A stretch of 64,000 bases of DNA, from contig NZ_GG700733.1 in the NCBI RefSeq assembly GCF_000160835.1, positions 244,609 to 308,608 on the forward strand. The letters run 5' to 3'. Numbering within the stretch: the first letter of the stretch is position 1; every line of letters begins with the position of its first letter. A model generated the notes under the pieces. It was given only the letters and a program-made list of their open reading frames with translations. It was not told the origin of the DNA and ran no database searches. This DNA is from Limosilactobacillus antri DSM 16041. GTDB taxonomy: Bacteria; Bacillota; Bacilli; Lactobacillales; Lactobacillaceae. Positions 33,257 through 42,561 of this stretch are shown here, piece after piece. A program made the translations under genes and the position numbers.

Positions 33257-34750
33257 ATGAACATAGTTTGGACATGGGACATTGTCCGGCGCGTGATTGA
33301 AGTGCTGTGGCTAATCAACATTGCCTTTGCGGTCTGGACCGTCTTTCGGACCCGGCGCGACATCGCGTCGACGTGGGCATGGTTGTTGGTGCTATCGGTC
33401 TTTCCAGTGATCGGTTTTATCGCCTACCTATTTGTCGGTCGTAAAATATCAAATGAGGATATTTTTAGCATTCGGAGTGAGCAGGAAAGCTTCCGGGAGC
33501 GGTTAATTGCCCGGCAAGCGGCACTGCTGGAAAAACACCAGCTCCTCTTGCAAAGCGGTCGGCTTGCCCGGGCGCGGCAGTTGGTAAGTCTATCGTCAAG
33601 CCTGGATGACGCGATTGTGACCTTTAACAACCGGGTCCGGGTTTTTATTGATGGTCAAAAATTGTTTTCCGAGATGATTCGGGATTTTGACCACGCTCAG
33701 GACCACATTTATGTTGAATTTTATACTTTCTACGCGGATGAACTTGGTCACCGGGTCCTGGCGGCTTTAGAGCGGGCTGCCAAACGAGGAGTAACGGTTA
33801 AGGTTCTCTACGACCTCAGCGGGTCGCATGGGACCACCTATAAGTTCTTTGCTCACCTGGAGGAATTAGGGGGCGAGGCGCAGCCCTTTAATTCCAAGTC
33901 AAACAAGCGACTATCGACACCCCGGCTGAACTACCACCTCCACCGGAAGATTGTGGTGATCGATGGAAAAATTGGCTACATTGGCGGCTTCAACATTGGC
34001 GACCAGTATGTGGGCAAAAAGGCCAAGTTTGGCTATTGGCGTGATACACACCTGCGGGTGGTTGGCCAAGCAGCGTTAACCCTGACCGGGCGGTTTGCCA
34101 TGGATTGGAACATGACCTGCCGAAAGACTGGCAAGACCCGGGTGGACCTTCAAGCGATGGTTGCACGCTTAAACATCGAACGGCCCAGCGACCCGAACCA
34201 GGATGTGGTAATGCAAATTGTCTCTTCCGGTCCGGACAACGAGAACTACGCGATTCGGCGGGGGTATGAATCGATTATCTCCTCGGCCCGGCGGTACGTT
34301 TACATCCAGACACCCTACCTGATTCCCGAAGAATCGGTGCTAGAGGCACTAGTAATTGCGGCCCGTAGCGGGATCGACGTCCGGGTGATGATCCCTTGTA
34401 TGCCCGACCACCCCTTTGTGTACCGGGCAACGGAATACTACGCCAAATACTTGGTTGATAACGGGGTCAAGGTTTATAAGTACAATCGCGGCTTTTTGCA
34501 CGCTAAAATGGTGGTCAGTGGTGAGAACCTCTCCTCGGTCGGTTCGGCAAACCAGGATTACCGGAGCTACCGGCTGAATTGGGAGGCCAATGCGTTTTGC
34601 TATAACGAGGTCTTGACCGCCCAGCTCAAGCAGATTTTTGAAGATGACATTCAGGATAGCACCCTGCTGACGCCAGAATACTTTGCCCAGCAGTCAAACT
34701 GGCGGAAGTTTAAGCAATACTTCTCGCGGCTGTTATCGCCGGTGCTGTAA
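33257..34750 (+). CDS. cls: Cardiolipin synthase
   Basis: A 497-residue membrane enzyme that joins two phosphatidylglycerols to make cardiolipin and glycerol. Two membrane segments lie at the N-terminus (about 10-28 and 38-60). The two phospholipase-D motifs are HRKIVVIDGKIGYIGGFN (HxKx4D, about residue 231) and HAKMVVSGENLSSVGSAN (about residue 415). The length and layout are usual for Firmicutes Cls. It is a single-gene unit with a terminator. Confidence 0.95.
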   Translation: MNIVWTWDIVRRVIEVLWLINIAFAVWTVFRTRRDIASTWAWLLVLSVFPVIGFIAYLFVGRKISNEDIFSIRSEQESFRERLIARQAALLEKHQLLLQSGRLARARQLVSLSSSLDDAIVTFNNRVRVFIDGQKLFSEMIRDFDHAQDHIYVEFYTFYADELGHRVLAALERAAKRGVTVKVLYDLSGSHGTTYKFFAHLEELGGEAQPFNSKSNKRLSTPRLNYHLHRKIVVIDGKIGYIGGFNIGDQYVGKKAKFGYWRDTHLRVVGQAALTLTGRFAMDWNMTCRKTGKTRVDLQAMVARLNIERPSDPNQDVVMQIVSSGPDNENYAIRRGYESIISSARRYVYIQTPYLIPEESVLEALVIAARSGIDVRVMIPCMPDHPFVYRATEYYAKYLVDNGVKVYKYNRGFLHAKMVVSGENLSSVGSANQDYRSYRLNWEANAFCYNEVLTAQLKQIFEDDIQDSTLLTPEYFAQQSNWRKFKQYFSRLLSPVL

Positions 34751-34755
34751 CTAGG

Positions 34756-34796
34756 AAACGACGCTAGATGGAACAGATCTGGCGTCGTTTTTTACG
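34756..34796 (+). terminator. Terminator after cls
   Basis: AACGACGC pairs with GCGTCGTT, with inner AGAT/ATCT, then TTTTT. Confidence 0.8.
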
Positions 34797-34802
34797 TTTA
34801 AA

Positions 34803-36725
34803 TTATCTTTTTTCAACAATTTGGTGATAGATTCTGGTCGTTAAACCGTATATTACTAAGTAGAGGGCTAAGAGTGCGAGGGTTATCGTTCCGGCAATGA
34901 TGACCATGGCTTTTTGGTTGTAAAAGCTAAGCTGGATCATGATTTGACGGATTGCTGGAAGGGCAAAGAGCAGGTTAACGATTGCGCCGACGATTGGCAG
35001 CATAAAGACCATTAGGACCTGACTGTGGATACTCTTAGTCGTTTCACGCTCGCTGAGGCCGACCTGCTGCATGGTGGTAAACCGTTGCTGGTCAGCGTAA
35101 CCCTCCGAAATTTGCTTGAAGTAAATGACGATGGTGGTAGTGATCCCCAGTGCCAGACTGATTAAAATACCAACAAATACGAGGCCGCCATACATCTGCT
35201 TGAGGAGGGCAGTGATGGTCGTTTGGCCAGTGACCTGCGGGTTTGGCAGACCCAGATTTTGCTGGAGGGCGGCTTCAAAGGCGAGCCGCTTCTTGTTGCC
35301 AGCTAGCTGGTAGTTAAAGGTCGTTACGGACATCGTTGGAAGTCCCTGGGGCAGCTGTTTGACCACCATGAAGGCAGGTGTATAAATTGAGTGGTCCGGG
35401 TTAAAGGCAAAGTTGAACCGGTGGATGGCCTTAGTTTGGTATGCCTGACCATTAACCGTTAACTTTCCTGAACGCGGTTTAGCGGGGGAATAAAGCAGTG
35501 CTTGCTTGGCGGTTAGGTTCGCGTGGCTGCCAGTGAGCCGCTGGTAGGTGTTGGCATTGACCAGGATAAGGGCGCTGGAAGTGTCCGTATTCATCTTGCT
35601 TAGTGATCCCTGGTTTACGAACCGCTGGCCTTCCCAGTAGCCAAATTGAGCAGTGGTAGCCTGGTAAGCCGTGAGCTGACTGAGCTTGGCGTGGTGGTCC
35701 GCAACCGTATGCTTAATCACTTGGCGTTGCGCGCTTGACAAGGGCTGGTTGGTAACGATTGTCATGTCCGTAGGGGTATAGGAACGAACGGTATTCCGGA
35801 TCCCGGTATAAAGGGTTAAAGCGGTGAAGAGAATAACCAGGACCGCGGTACATAAAAGGCAAATCGTCGCCAGAGCCGCGCCATTTTGTTCCATCCGCTG
35901 CCGCATCCCAGAAATCGCGATGAAGTGCCGTGGCTGGTAATAGAAACCCGATCGGTGCCGGAGCCAATTCAGAAAGAGGACACTGCCGGCAATGAAGAGG
36001 AGGTAGGTACCGATGATAACTAGGATTACCGCTAACATGAAATAGTTCAGCGCGGTAATCTTTGGCTTGGTAGTTAGCGTGATGTAGTACGCGCCGGCCA
36101 GCATGGCAATTCCCAGGCCGCCAGCGAGGCTGAACATGGCTCCGTGGTGCTTGGGGACCATTGTGCTAGTGTGCCATAGGCTTGTCGGTTTCATGAGGTG
36201 AATCTTAATTAGGTCGATAACCATTAGGATGACAAAGAAGCAGGCAATCAAGCCAGCGGTTTTGACCAGCGCCCCCGGGACAACCCATGGCTGGTGGAGT
36301 TTGCCGATTTCAAGAAGGCGGTTCAGGCCGAGGAAGGCGAGCTTCTCGAAGATCACACCGGTAACTAACCCGGCGACGAGGCTGATCACCAGCAAATAGC
36401 ACTTCTCCAGCACGGTAAGGAGGGAAAGGTTTTTGCTGGTCATTCCCAGCATACTATATAGGCCGATTTCCTGGCTGCGTTGCTGCCAAAGGAAACGGTT
36501 GACGTAAAGGAGAAAGGCGGCGGTCACCAGGATAATGAAGGTGCTCCCCAGCTTTAAGAGCGACCCGGTAACGGCACCAGTGCCCAGGCTTTTCAAACTT
36601 TGGTTAGCGCTGATCGCGGCAAAAATATAATTGATGGCAACGATCATGCTGGTGGCGAGCAGGTAGGGGCCGTATACCCGCAGGTTGCGCTTGAAGCTGG
36701 AATTGAGGAGTTGAATGAACAGCAT
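34803..36725 (-). CDS. BceB-type ABC transporter permease
   Basis: A 640-residue permease with about ten membrane segments and a large extracellular domain (about residues 310-500) between segments 7 and 8, the hallmark of BceB-type transporters. These work with a histidine kinase that has no extracellular sensor: the transporter itself detects peptide antibiotics such as bacitracin or lantibiotics and frees their lipid target. It follows the ATPase gene directly, and the kinase/regulator genes are just upstream, so the module is complete. Confidence 0.88.
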   Translation of the reverse strand: MLFIQLLNSSFKRNLRVYGPYLLATSMIVAINYIFAAISANQSLKSLGTGAVTGSLLKLGSTFIILVTAAFLLYVNRFLWQQRSQEIGLYSMLGMTSKNLSLLTVLEKCYLLVISLVAGLVTGVIFEKLAFLGLNRLLEIGKLHQPWVVPGALVKTAGLIACFFVILMVIDLIKIHLMKPTSLWHTSTMVPKHHGAMFSLAGGLGIAMLAGAYYITLTTKPKITALNYFMLAVILVIIGTYLLFIAGSVLFLNWLRHRSGFYYQPRHFIAISGMRQRMEQNGAALATICLLCTAVLVILFTALTLYTGIRNTVRSYTPTDMTIVTNQPLSSAQRQVIKHTVADHHAKLSQLTAYQATTAQFGYWEGQRFVNQGSLSKMNTDTSSALILVNANTYQRLTGSHANLTAKQALLYSPAKPRSGKLTVNGQAYQTKAIHRFNFAFNPDHSIYTPAFMVVKQLPQGLPTMSVTTFNYQLAGNKKRLAFEAALQQNLGLPNPQVTGQTTITALLKQMYGGLVFVGILISLALGITTTIVIYFKQISEGYADQQRFTTMQQVGLSERETTKSIHSQVLMVFMLPIVGAIVNLLFALPAIRQIMIQLSFYNQKAMVIIAGTITLALLALYLVIYGLTTRIYHQIVEKR

Positions 36726-36727
36726 GG

Positions 36728-37483
36728 CTATTCACCCCCGTTCGTCAAGGTAATCATTGTGTTACTAATTTGGTCCTGGTATTGTTTCAGGCTTTGGTCA
36801 CCACGGAATAGCTCATGGTAGATCCGGCCGTCCTTGATAAACAGCGTGCGTTTTGCGTGGCTGGCCGCGGCAGCACTGTGGGTAACCATAATAATGGTTT
36901 GCCCATTCTGGTTCACCTCGTCAAACAAGCTGAGAATTTCCTGACTGGTATTGGAATCTAATGCCCCGGTCGGTTCGTCGGCCAAAAGTAAGTCGGGGTT
37001 GGTAATTAGGGCCCGGGCGATTGCCACCCGTTGCTGCTGACCACCGGAAATCTCGGCGGGATAGCGGTCGATAACCCGGTCAATTCGCAGGCGGCTAGCC
37101 AGGGGCTTAAGACGGCGTTCCATTTCCGCTGGCTTCGTCTTGGCTAGTACCAGTGGGAGGTAAATGTTGTCCCGGTTGCTTAAACTGTTGAGGAGGTTGA
37201 AACGCTGGAAGACGAAACCGAGGTGTTCACGACGGAAACGCGCCGCGTCGTCTTTACCTAGCTCACCGAGGTCTTGTCCATTTAAGACAGCTGAACCGTT
37301 CGTGGCTTTATCCAGGGTCGCGATAATGTTGAGCAGGGTACTCTTCCCGGCCCCCGATTCACCCATGATGGCAACGTATTCTCCCTGGCCAACGCTAAAG
37401 TCAATGTCCTTTAACGCGGCGACCTGGTGGTTGGTGTCGGCGTCGAATATTTTTTGAACGTGGTTAAGATTTAATAAGGCCAT
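36728..37483 (-). CDS. BceA-type ABC transporter ATPase
   Basis: A 251-residue ATPase for the BceB-type permease. Walker A GESGAGKST (about 40-48), Q-loop FVFQRFNLLN, signature ISGGQQQR, Walker [13 protein letters not shown] and the switch His (MVTHS) are all present. The stop codon of this gene lies two bases before the permease ATG. Its promoter region carries a CTTACA-N4-TGTAAG palindrome likely bound by the cognate response regulator. Confidence 0.92.
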   Translation of the reverse strand: MALLNLNHVQKIFDADTNHQVAALKDIDFSVGQGEYVAIMGESGAGKSTLLNIIATLDKATNGSAVLNGQDLGELGKDDAARFRREHLGFVFQRFNLLNSLSNRDNIYLPLVLAKTKPAEMERRLKPLASRLRIDRVIDRYPAEISGGQQQRVAIARALITNPDLLLADEPTGALDSNTSQEILSLFDEVNQNGQTIIMVTHSAAAASHAKRTLFIKDGRIYHELFRGDQSLKQYQDQISNTMITLTNGGE

Positions 37484-37512
37484 AATTGGACCTCCCTTTC
37501 GTGTTTAACTCC

Positions 37513-37577
37513 ATTATAAAAAGGCTCCGGAGCGTTTCCTACTTACAGGAGCGTACGGAACCTTACAGCTTTGTAAG
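37513..37577 (-). promoter_or_regulatory. Response-regulator site and promoter of the Bce-type transporter
   Basis: On the minus strand CTTACAAAGCTGTAAG (37562-37577) is a 6-4-6 inverted repeat; a second half-like CTGTAAG follows one helical turn on. TATAAT is at 37513-37518, and its -35 region (TAGGAA) is poor, as expected for an activator-dependent promoter. The palindrome has the shape of known BceR-type sites (TGTGAC-N4-GTCACA), but the bases differ. Confidence 0.62.
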
Positions 37578-37579
37578 AA

Positions 37580-38554
37580 TCAGCTGATGCTGTCGGGAGG
37601 GAAGACCAGTTCGGCGACCGTGCTGTGGTTGTTCGGCGAGAAGACCCGGACATTGAAGTTGAGCTGGTCGGCGACCTGCTTGACAAAGTACAATCCCATC
37701 CCCGTTGACTTGGTGGTCTGGTGACCATTCTGCCCCGTAAAGCCGCTTTCAAAGATTCGCGGCTGGTCGGTGCTGCTGATGGGCAGTCCGGTGTCACAGA
37801 TCGTTAAGCGGTCCGTTTGCCAAACCAGTTTAATAACCGAGCCCGGCTTTGCATACTTAATAGCATTGGTCAGAAGCTGGTTAATACAGAAATGAAGCCA
37901 TTTTTGGTCGGTCAATAGGCGCAGGCTTGCGGGAATGCTGATCTCGGGGACAAGCTGTTTGTTGATAAAGAGCGCGGCATTTTCTTGAACAATGGCCGCC
38001 GCCAACTTGGCGAGTGGTAACCACTGAAAGTTAAAATCATGGCTAGTCATCGCCAAGCGCTCACCACTAAGGAGCAGGTCGAGGTAGTAATTAGCCTGTT
38101 GAACCGCGGCCCGGACTTGTTTGCTGGGCACTTGGGGCTGCTCCTCGGCCTGAGCCCGCAAAATTGCAAGGTGGTTCTTAATTTCGTGGGCGAACAGGTC
38201 CCGGTGGTCGTTTTGTTCGCGTTGTTTTTGCCGGACCGCTTGAAGGATCTGTCGGGAACTACGCTGAGATTTGGTAAGCATAGTTGCTAACCGCCCCTCG
38301 ACCGGCGAGTGTGGTTGAAAATCAGCCTGTGGCAACTGACGCGCAAGCAGGGCCTGCCGATGCTTTGCCAGCAGAATCGTAGCAATTAGCCAGATGATGA
38401 GCAGCGGCAAACTGAAACGGAGGAGGTCAATGAGGACTATTAGCGGAAGTCGGTACAGGTAGCAGAGCAGGGCAACTAAACCGGTGAGGAGAGCGTAGCC
38501 GCTGAGTAGTGGGAGTTGGGACCGCAGCCAGAGCCGCCCAAAAGAATTATTCAT
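37580..38554 (-). CDS. Intramembrane-sensing histidine kinase (BceS-type)
   Basis: A 324-residue kinase with two membrane helices (about 15-35 and 38-62) joined by a very short outside loop, so it has no sensor domain, as in BceS. The phospho-acceptor is H123 in FAHEIKNHLAIL. The N box LLTNAIKYA (about 230), the D box ICDTGLP and the G box GMGLYFVKQ are present. The ATG at 38554 overlaps the response regulator gene by 8 bases. A longer frame upstream overlaps the regulator without a ribosome site. Confidence 0.9.
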   Translation of the reverse strand: MNNSFGRLWLRSQLPLLSGYALLTGLVALLCYLYRLPLIVLIDLLRFSLPLLIIWLIATILLAKHRQALLARQLPQADFQPHSPVEGRLATMLTKSQRSSRQILQAVRQKQREQNDHRDLFAHEIKNHLAILRAQAEEQPQVPSKQVRAAVQQANYYLDLLLSGERLAMTSHDFNFQWLPLAKLAAAIVQENAALFINKQLVPEISIPASLRLLTDQKWLHFCINQLLTNAIKYAKPGSVIKLVWQTDRLTICDTGLPISSTDQPRIFESGFTGQNGHQTTKSTGMGLYFVKQVADQLNFNVRVFSPNNHSTVAELVFPPDSIS

Positions 38555-39227
38555 GGTCGTCCACCATCCGGTAGCCAACGCCCCGTTCCGTTCTGATACT
38601 CTGGTCAAGGCCGACCGAGGATAGTTTGGTTCGCAACCGGCTGACGTTAACACTTAGCGTATTCTCGTTCAGGTACTTGCCGCCTTGCCAGAGCCACTCC
38701 AAAAGCTGCTCCTTGGTTACAGTCTGACCAAGGTGGTGAACCAGCACCTGCACGAGGGCACTTTCGGTGGGGGAAAGTTGGACGGTTCCCTGGGGGCTTT
38801 GCAGCTGGCCCGTAAGCGGGTTCAGCTGATTGTTGCCCCAGTGCACCTGGCTCTCCCGCTGGTCGGTGGCATGGCGCCGCAACTGGGCCTGGATTTTAGC
38901 TAATAGGACCGTCAGCGAAAAGGGCTTCATCAGGTAGTCATCTGCTCCGGCTGCAACGGCGTGCATCATGTTGCTGTCAATGTCTGCGGCCGAGATGACG
39001 ATAATTGGCGCTTGGCAGTCCTTGCGAACCTCCTGAATCCAGTAGAAGCCGTTAAAGCTCGGCAGGGTGAGGTCAAAGAGGATCAGATCCGGCTGGGCCG
39101 TGGCAATTTCATCGGCAACCGCTTGCCAGTCATTGACGGTTGCTACCTGGTGCTGCCACTTTTTTAGTTCGGTGGTAACGGCAGCAACCATTGTAGGGTT
39201 ATCCTCGACCATAAAAATTTTGGCCAT
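38547..39227 (-). CDS. OmpR-family response regulator (BceR-type)
   Basis: A 226-residue regulator: receiver domain at 1-120 with phospho-acceptor D52 (LILFDLTLPSFNG) and acidic pair E8-D9, and a winged-helix DNA-binding domain at 130-226 (RTERGVGYRM at the wing). It pairs with the overlapping kinase and should activate the transporter genes through the palindrome at 37562. AAAGGATG precedes the ATG. First gene of the module. Confidence 0.92.
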   Translation of the reverse strand: MAKIFMVEDNPTMVAAVTTELKKWQHQVATVNDWQAVADEIATAQPDLILFDLTLPSFNGFYWIQEVRKDCQAPIIVISAADIDSNMMHAVAAGADDYLMKPFSLTVLLAKIQAQLRRHATDQRESQVHWGNNQLNPLTGQLQSPQGTVQLSPTESALVQVLVHHLGQTVTKEQLLEWLWQGGKYLNENTLSVNVSRLRTKLSSVGLDQSIRTERGVGYRMVDDHE

Positions 39228-39314
39228 TGCGCATCATCCTTTCGTACATTAATTTTACCGCACTTCCAGCTTCATAAGTATTCAATCGATATGCAGCGAT
39301 TTTGCATAAATATG

Positions 39315-39343
39315 TGGACTTTTGAATATAAACTCACTATACT
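39315..39343 (+). promoter_or_regulatory. Promoter of the aminotransferase operon
   Basis: TGGACT (39315-39320) and TATACT (39338-39343) with a 17-base spacer lie about 43 bases before the aminotransferase start. Confidence 0.55.
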
Positions 39344-39385
39344 AGGGGTAATGAGAATTCTGTGAAACGAAACGGAGGATGCAAA

Positions 39386-40537
39386 ATGGACAGTTCGATT
39401 TTAAGCAAGGCTTACCAACAGCCGGCCGCCAATATTTTGGCAGACGTGTGTGCGCTGGCGGCGAAGATGGACAACGTGATTGACTTGTCAGTTGGTGATC
39501 CTAATTTTACGACACCAGAGCCAATTATCGAAGCGGCGTTTGCCAAAGCGAAGGCGGGGATGACCCACTATACAGCCGCTGAGGGATTGCCCGAACTGCG
39601 TCAGGCGATTTGTGATTTTTATCAAAACAAGTACCAGCTCCATTTTGCTCCCCAGCAAGTGCTGGTTACCGTCGGTGCCGAACACGCCCTGTTTGTTGCT
39701 TTGGAAGCACTGCTGGATCCTGGCGATGAGGTGATTATTCCCGAACCGTGCTTCTCACCGTATCTTGAACAGGTCAAACTGGCCGGCGGTACCCCGGTAA
39801 TCGTCGATGGCAAGCCAGACCAGGGCTTTAAGATTGACGCTCAGGAGATTGCCAAGAAGGTTACGCCAAAGACCAAGGCGATCATTGTCAATACCCCGAA
39901 CAACCCGTCTGGGAACGTCATGACGACTGAAGAAGCCCAGGCATTGGCTAAGCTGGCAATTGAAAAGAACCTGCTGATTCTTAGCGACGAAATCTACTCT
40001 GATTACGTCATGCCCGGTCAGACCTTTACGCCGATTGCCAAATATGCACCAGACAATACCGTCATCATCAGCGGGATGTCAAAGAGTTTTGCCATGACTG
40101 GCTGGCGAATCGGCTACCTGGTGGGACCGGATTGGCTGGTGACGGCGGCCAATGACGTTAACGATGCGGTTACCTTTTCGGCACCGACGCTTTCACAGGT
40201 GGGGGCCCTGTATGGACTTCAACACCATAACGAACTGGTCGCACCGATTGTGCAAGCCTTTCAAGAACGGTTAGATTACCTGCAGAAGGAATTGCCGCAG
40301 GTTGACTGGCTGTCCGTCAGTCCGGTTCAGGGGAGTATCTACGTCTTCGCCGACATTCGCAAGACCGGCTTGAATTCCGTTGACTTTGCCGACCAGCTGC
40401 TCAAGAAGGCGGGCATCCTGGTGGTGCCAGGGTTAGCGTTTGGCAAGTGCGGTGAAGGCTTCGTCCGGATTGCTGCGACCCAACCACTGGCGACGCTCAA
40501 AGAAGCAGTGGCGAAGATGAAGCAATTGAATTGGTAA
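39386..40537 (+). CDS. Class I aminotransferase (aromatic/branched-chain type)
   Basis: A 383-residue fold-type I PLP aminotransferase. The PLP Lys lies in SGMSKSFAMTGWRIGY (about residue 231), the cofactor Asp/Tyr region in ILSDEIYSDY, and NTPNNPSGNV is typical of the AspC/AraT/PatA group. The ATG at 39386 is chosen because GGAGGATG is 8 bases upstream; the frame extends 8 codons further. It is followed after 13 bases by a D-2-hydroxyacid dehydrogenase gene, so 2-keto acids made here may be reduced at once. Substrate (aromatic or branched) not fixed. Confidence 0.88.
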   Translation: MDSSILSKAYQQPAANILADVCALAAKMDNVIDLSVGDPNFTTPEPIIEAAFAKAKAGMTHYTAAEGLPELRQAICDFYQNKYQLHFAPQQVLVTVGAEHALFVALEALLDPGDEVIIPEPCFSPYLEQVKLAGGTPVIVDGKPDQGFKIDAQEIAKKVTPKTKAIIVNTPNNPSGNVMTTEEAQALAKLAIEKNLLILSDEIYSDYVMPGQTFTPIAKYAPDNTVIISGMSKSFAMTGWRIGYLVGPDWLVTAANDVNDAVTFSAPTLSQVGALYGLQHHNELVAPIVQAFQERLDYLQKELPQVDWLSVSPVQGSIYVFADIRKTGLNSVDFADQLLKKAGILVVPGLAFGKCGEGFVRIAATQPLATLKEAVAKMKQLNW

Positions 40538-40550
40538 GGAGGTGTCCATA

Positions 40551-41537
40551 ATGAAAATTCTGATGTATGCGGTCCTGGAACCAGAAAAGAAGTATATTCA
40601 GGAATGGTCCGCAAAAACTGGGGTTGAGGTCAAGTGCGTCGCCGAACGCTTGGATGCGAACACCGTCGAATGGGCAAAAGGCTTTGATGGCATTGACTTC
40701 CAACAAACCCAACCACTGGAACCGGTGGTTTACCAGAAATTGCATGAGTATGGCATTAAGCAGCTGACCGCCCGGATGGTGGGCTACGACATGATCGACT
40801 TTGACCTGGCCAAGAAGTACGACTTAACGGTCACCAATGTCCCGGCCTACTCGCCCCGGGCCATTGCTGAGATGGGCTTAACCCAGGCCCTGCGCCTGGT
40901 CCGCAAGTTAGGCTATTACGACCAGCGAATGGATAAGCTGGACTTCCGCTGGGCAGGACTGGAAAGTACCGAAATCTACAACTTGACTGTCGGGATCATC
41001 GGCGCTGGGCACATTGGGGGTGCCACGGCTCAGTTATACTCTGCACTAGGGGCTAAGGTAATCGCGGTAGACCCGATTCACCGGGTGGAATTAAATCCCT
41101 ACCTGGAATACACCGACCTTGATACGCTTTTGCAGATGGCAGATATCGTGACAATTCACACGCCGTTAAATGAATCGACCGCTAACCTCTTTAACAGTGC
41201 CACCTTTAAGAAAATGAAGAAGACGGCTTACCTGATTAACATGGCCCGGGGCGGGATCGTAAACGCTGCCGACCTGATTGCGGCCCTGCAAAATCAGGAA
41301 ATTGCCGGGGCAGCGCTGGATACCCTGGCTGATGAGGGCCAATTCTTTGAAAAGCAGGCCACACCTGAGGAAATTCCAGAGGATTACAAGACTTTGCGGG
41401 CCATGCCGAACGTCCTGATTTCGCCACACAGTGCCTTTTATACCGACACGGCGATGAAAAACATGGTGGCAATGGGCTTGGACGATGTGGTCGCAATCGT
41501 TAACGGCAAGCGGCCGCAATTTGAAGTCTATAAGTAA
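40551..41537 (+). CDS. D-2-hydroxyacid dehydrogenase (D-LDH/D-HicDH type)
   Basis: A 328-residue NAD-dependent enzyme that reduces 2-keto acids to D-2-hydroxyacids. The nucleotide fold is GIIGAGHIGG (about residues 149-158); catalytic residues are Arg in NMARGGIV (about 234), Glu/Asp in the LADEG region and His in SPHSAF (about 296). The start ATG follows AAGGAGGTG at 7 bases; an in-frame ATG 9 bases upstream falls inside that site. Members act on pyruvate, 2-ketoisocaproate or phenylpyruvate; with the upstream aminotransferase, D-phenyllactate or D-hydroxyisocaproate is a likely product. Confidence 0.9.
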   Translation: MKILMYAVLEPEKKYIQEWSAKTGVEVKCVAERLDANTVEWAKGFDGIDFQQTQPLEPVVYQKLHEYGIKQLTARMVGYDMIDFDLAKKYDLTVTNVPAYSPRAIAEMGLTQALRLVRKLGYYDQRMDKLDFRWAGLESTEIYNLTVGIIGAGHIGGATAQLYSALGAKVIAVDPIHRVELNPYLEYTDLDTLLQMADIVTIHTPLNESTANLFNSATFKKMKKTAYLINMARGGIVNAADLIAALQNQEIAGAALDTLADEGQFFEKQATPEEIPEDYKTLRAMPNVLISPHSAFYTDTAMKNMVAMGLDDVVAIVNGKRPQFEVYK

Positions 41538-41573
41538 ATAATTAATGTGGGCACGGCTGCTAAATAGGACGGC

Positions 41574-41623
41574 AAAACCGGCACCAGATAAATCTGCAAA
41601 TTTATCCGGTGCCGGTTTTTTAA
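41574..41623. terminator. Strong bidirectional terminator
   Basis: AAAACCGGCACC-GATAAAT pairs with ATTTATC-GGTGCCGGTTTTTT, a stem of about 19 bp with a small loop, between convergent genes. Confidence 0.85.
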
Positions 41624-41626
41624 GAT

Positions 41627-42379
41627 TTAATTTAAGCCCATCTCTTCGGCATAGGCCTGCTCGCGTTCACTCAGCTGGTGGCGGAGTTTGGCGTTGTACC
41701 AAGGTGAAACGGTAAAGGCGAGGACGTCATTAATGAGGTAAATCGAACTGTTGACGGCCATTGCCAGACTAGCCGTTCCCTGGCGGTAGGAGATAAACCA
41801 GAGGACTAGCTGGGCCAGCCCAGAGGCCAGCCACCAGAAATACTGGTTGTTAAAACGGAGGAAACAGATTACACCAGCGGTCAGGCTGATTGAGAAACTG
41901 ATGGCGTCAACCCACGGCCGCGGGTCATCGGTCAAGCGGCCAATCAGGTAGCCGGAAACCAGGTAAACTACCGCGGTAGCAATGAGGGCGACCAGCCAGC
42001 TGCGGGGAGTAAAGTGGCGGATCTTGGCCGCCATGTTGATGTTCCAGTTAGCAGAGAGCAGCACCGGAATGTCCAGGGTAATCATGTAGGCGACTTGTTC
42101 ACCGATACTGAGGTAGTTTTTAGCGTGAAAGCCAACGATGATAAAGCAAATTGCCGAGAGAATCCCCAGGAAGCCGTTCACCGACTTAGCGGCGTTAATT
42201 GCTAAAACGCACAGAACACCCAAAGTGGTGCCGATAAAGGTAACCAGGGTCAGCCAGGTAATTGGCGCGCTGACCAGGGTCATGACCTGACAACCCAGAC
42301 TAAAGAAAAACAAGTAAGAATTTTGCCGTGGCCAGCCCGTGAGCTGGTGGGTGAGAAACTTAAAATAGCTAGTTAACAT
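41627..42379 (-). CDS. pnuC: PnuC-type nicotinamide riboside transporter
   Basis: A 250-residue membrane protein of the PnuC family, which imports nicotinamide riboside or a related vitamin by facilitated diffusion and metabolic trapping. It has seven to eight hydrophobic segments; the region VDAISFSISLTAGVICFLRF and WWLASGLAQLVLW holds the Trp/Asn residues lining the path in known PnuC structures. The ATG at 42379 is preferred because GAGGGG is 6 bases upstream; an upstream extension is open but lacks a site. Monocistronic. Confidence 0.87.
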   Translation of the reverse strand: MLTSYFKFLTHQLTGWPRQNSYLFFFSLGCQVMTLVSAPITWLTLVTFIGTTLGVLCVLAINAAKSVNGFLGILSAICFIIVGFHAKNYLSIGEQVAYMITLDIPVLLSANWNINMAAKIRHFTPRSWLVALIATAVVYLVSGYLIGRLTDDPRPWVDAISFSISLTAGVICFLRFNNQYFWWLASGLAQLVLWFISYRQGTASLAMAVNSSIYLINDVLAFTVSPWYNAKLRHQLSEREQAYAEEMGLN

Positions 42380-42561
42380 AATTAACCCCTCTACAAGATA
42401 TAGTGTTGATTGGGGTTTACAGCGCTGCAAACACAATATGTAGTATTCTAAGCGGCGCGGATACGGAATGCAAGGGGCCAATTAACTGGCTAATCATTTG
42501 ATTACGTTTGGCAAATGGGACCCGGTAAGCGATGAAACCGCTTTGCCACCAGGCCAAAAAT

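Noticed and set aside
42380..42480. Vitamin-type riboswitch or CcpA site in the pnuC leader
   Set aside because: Only a short imperfect palindrome (GCAGCGCTG) is visible; it does not meet either consensus.
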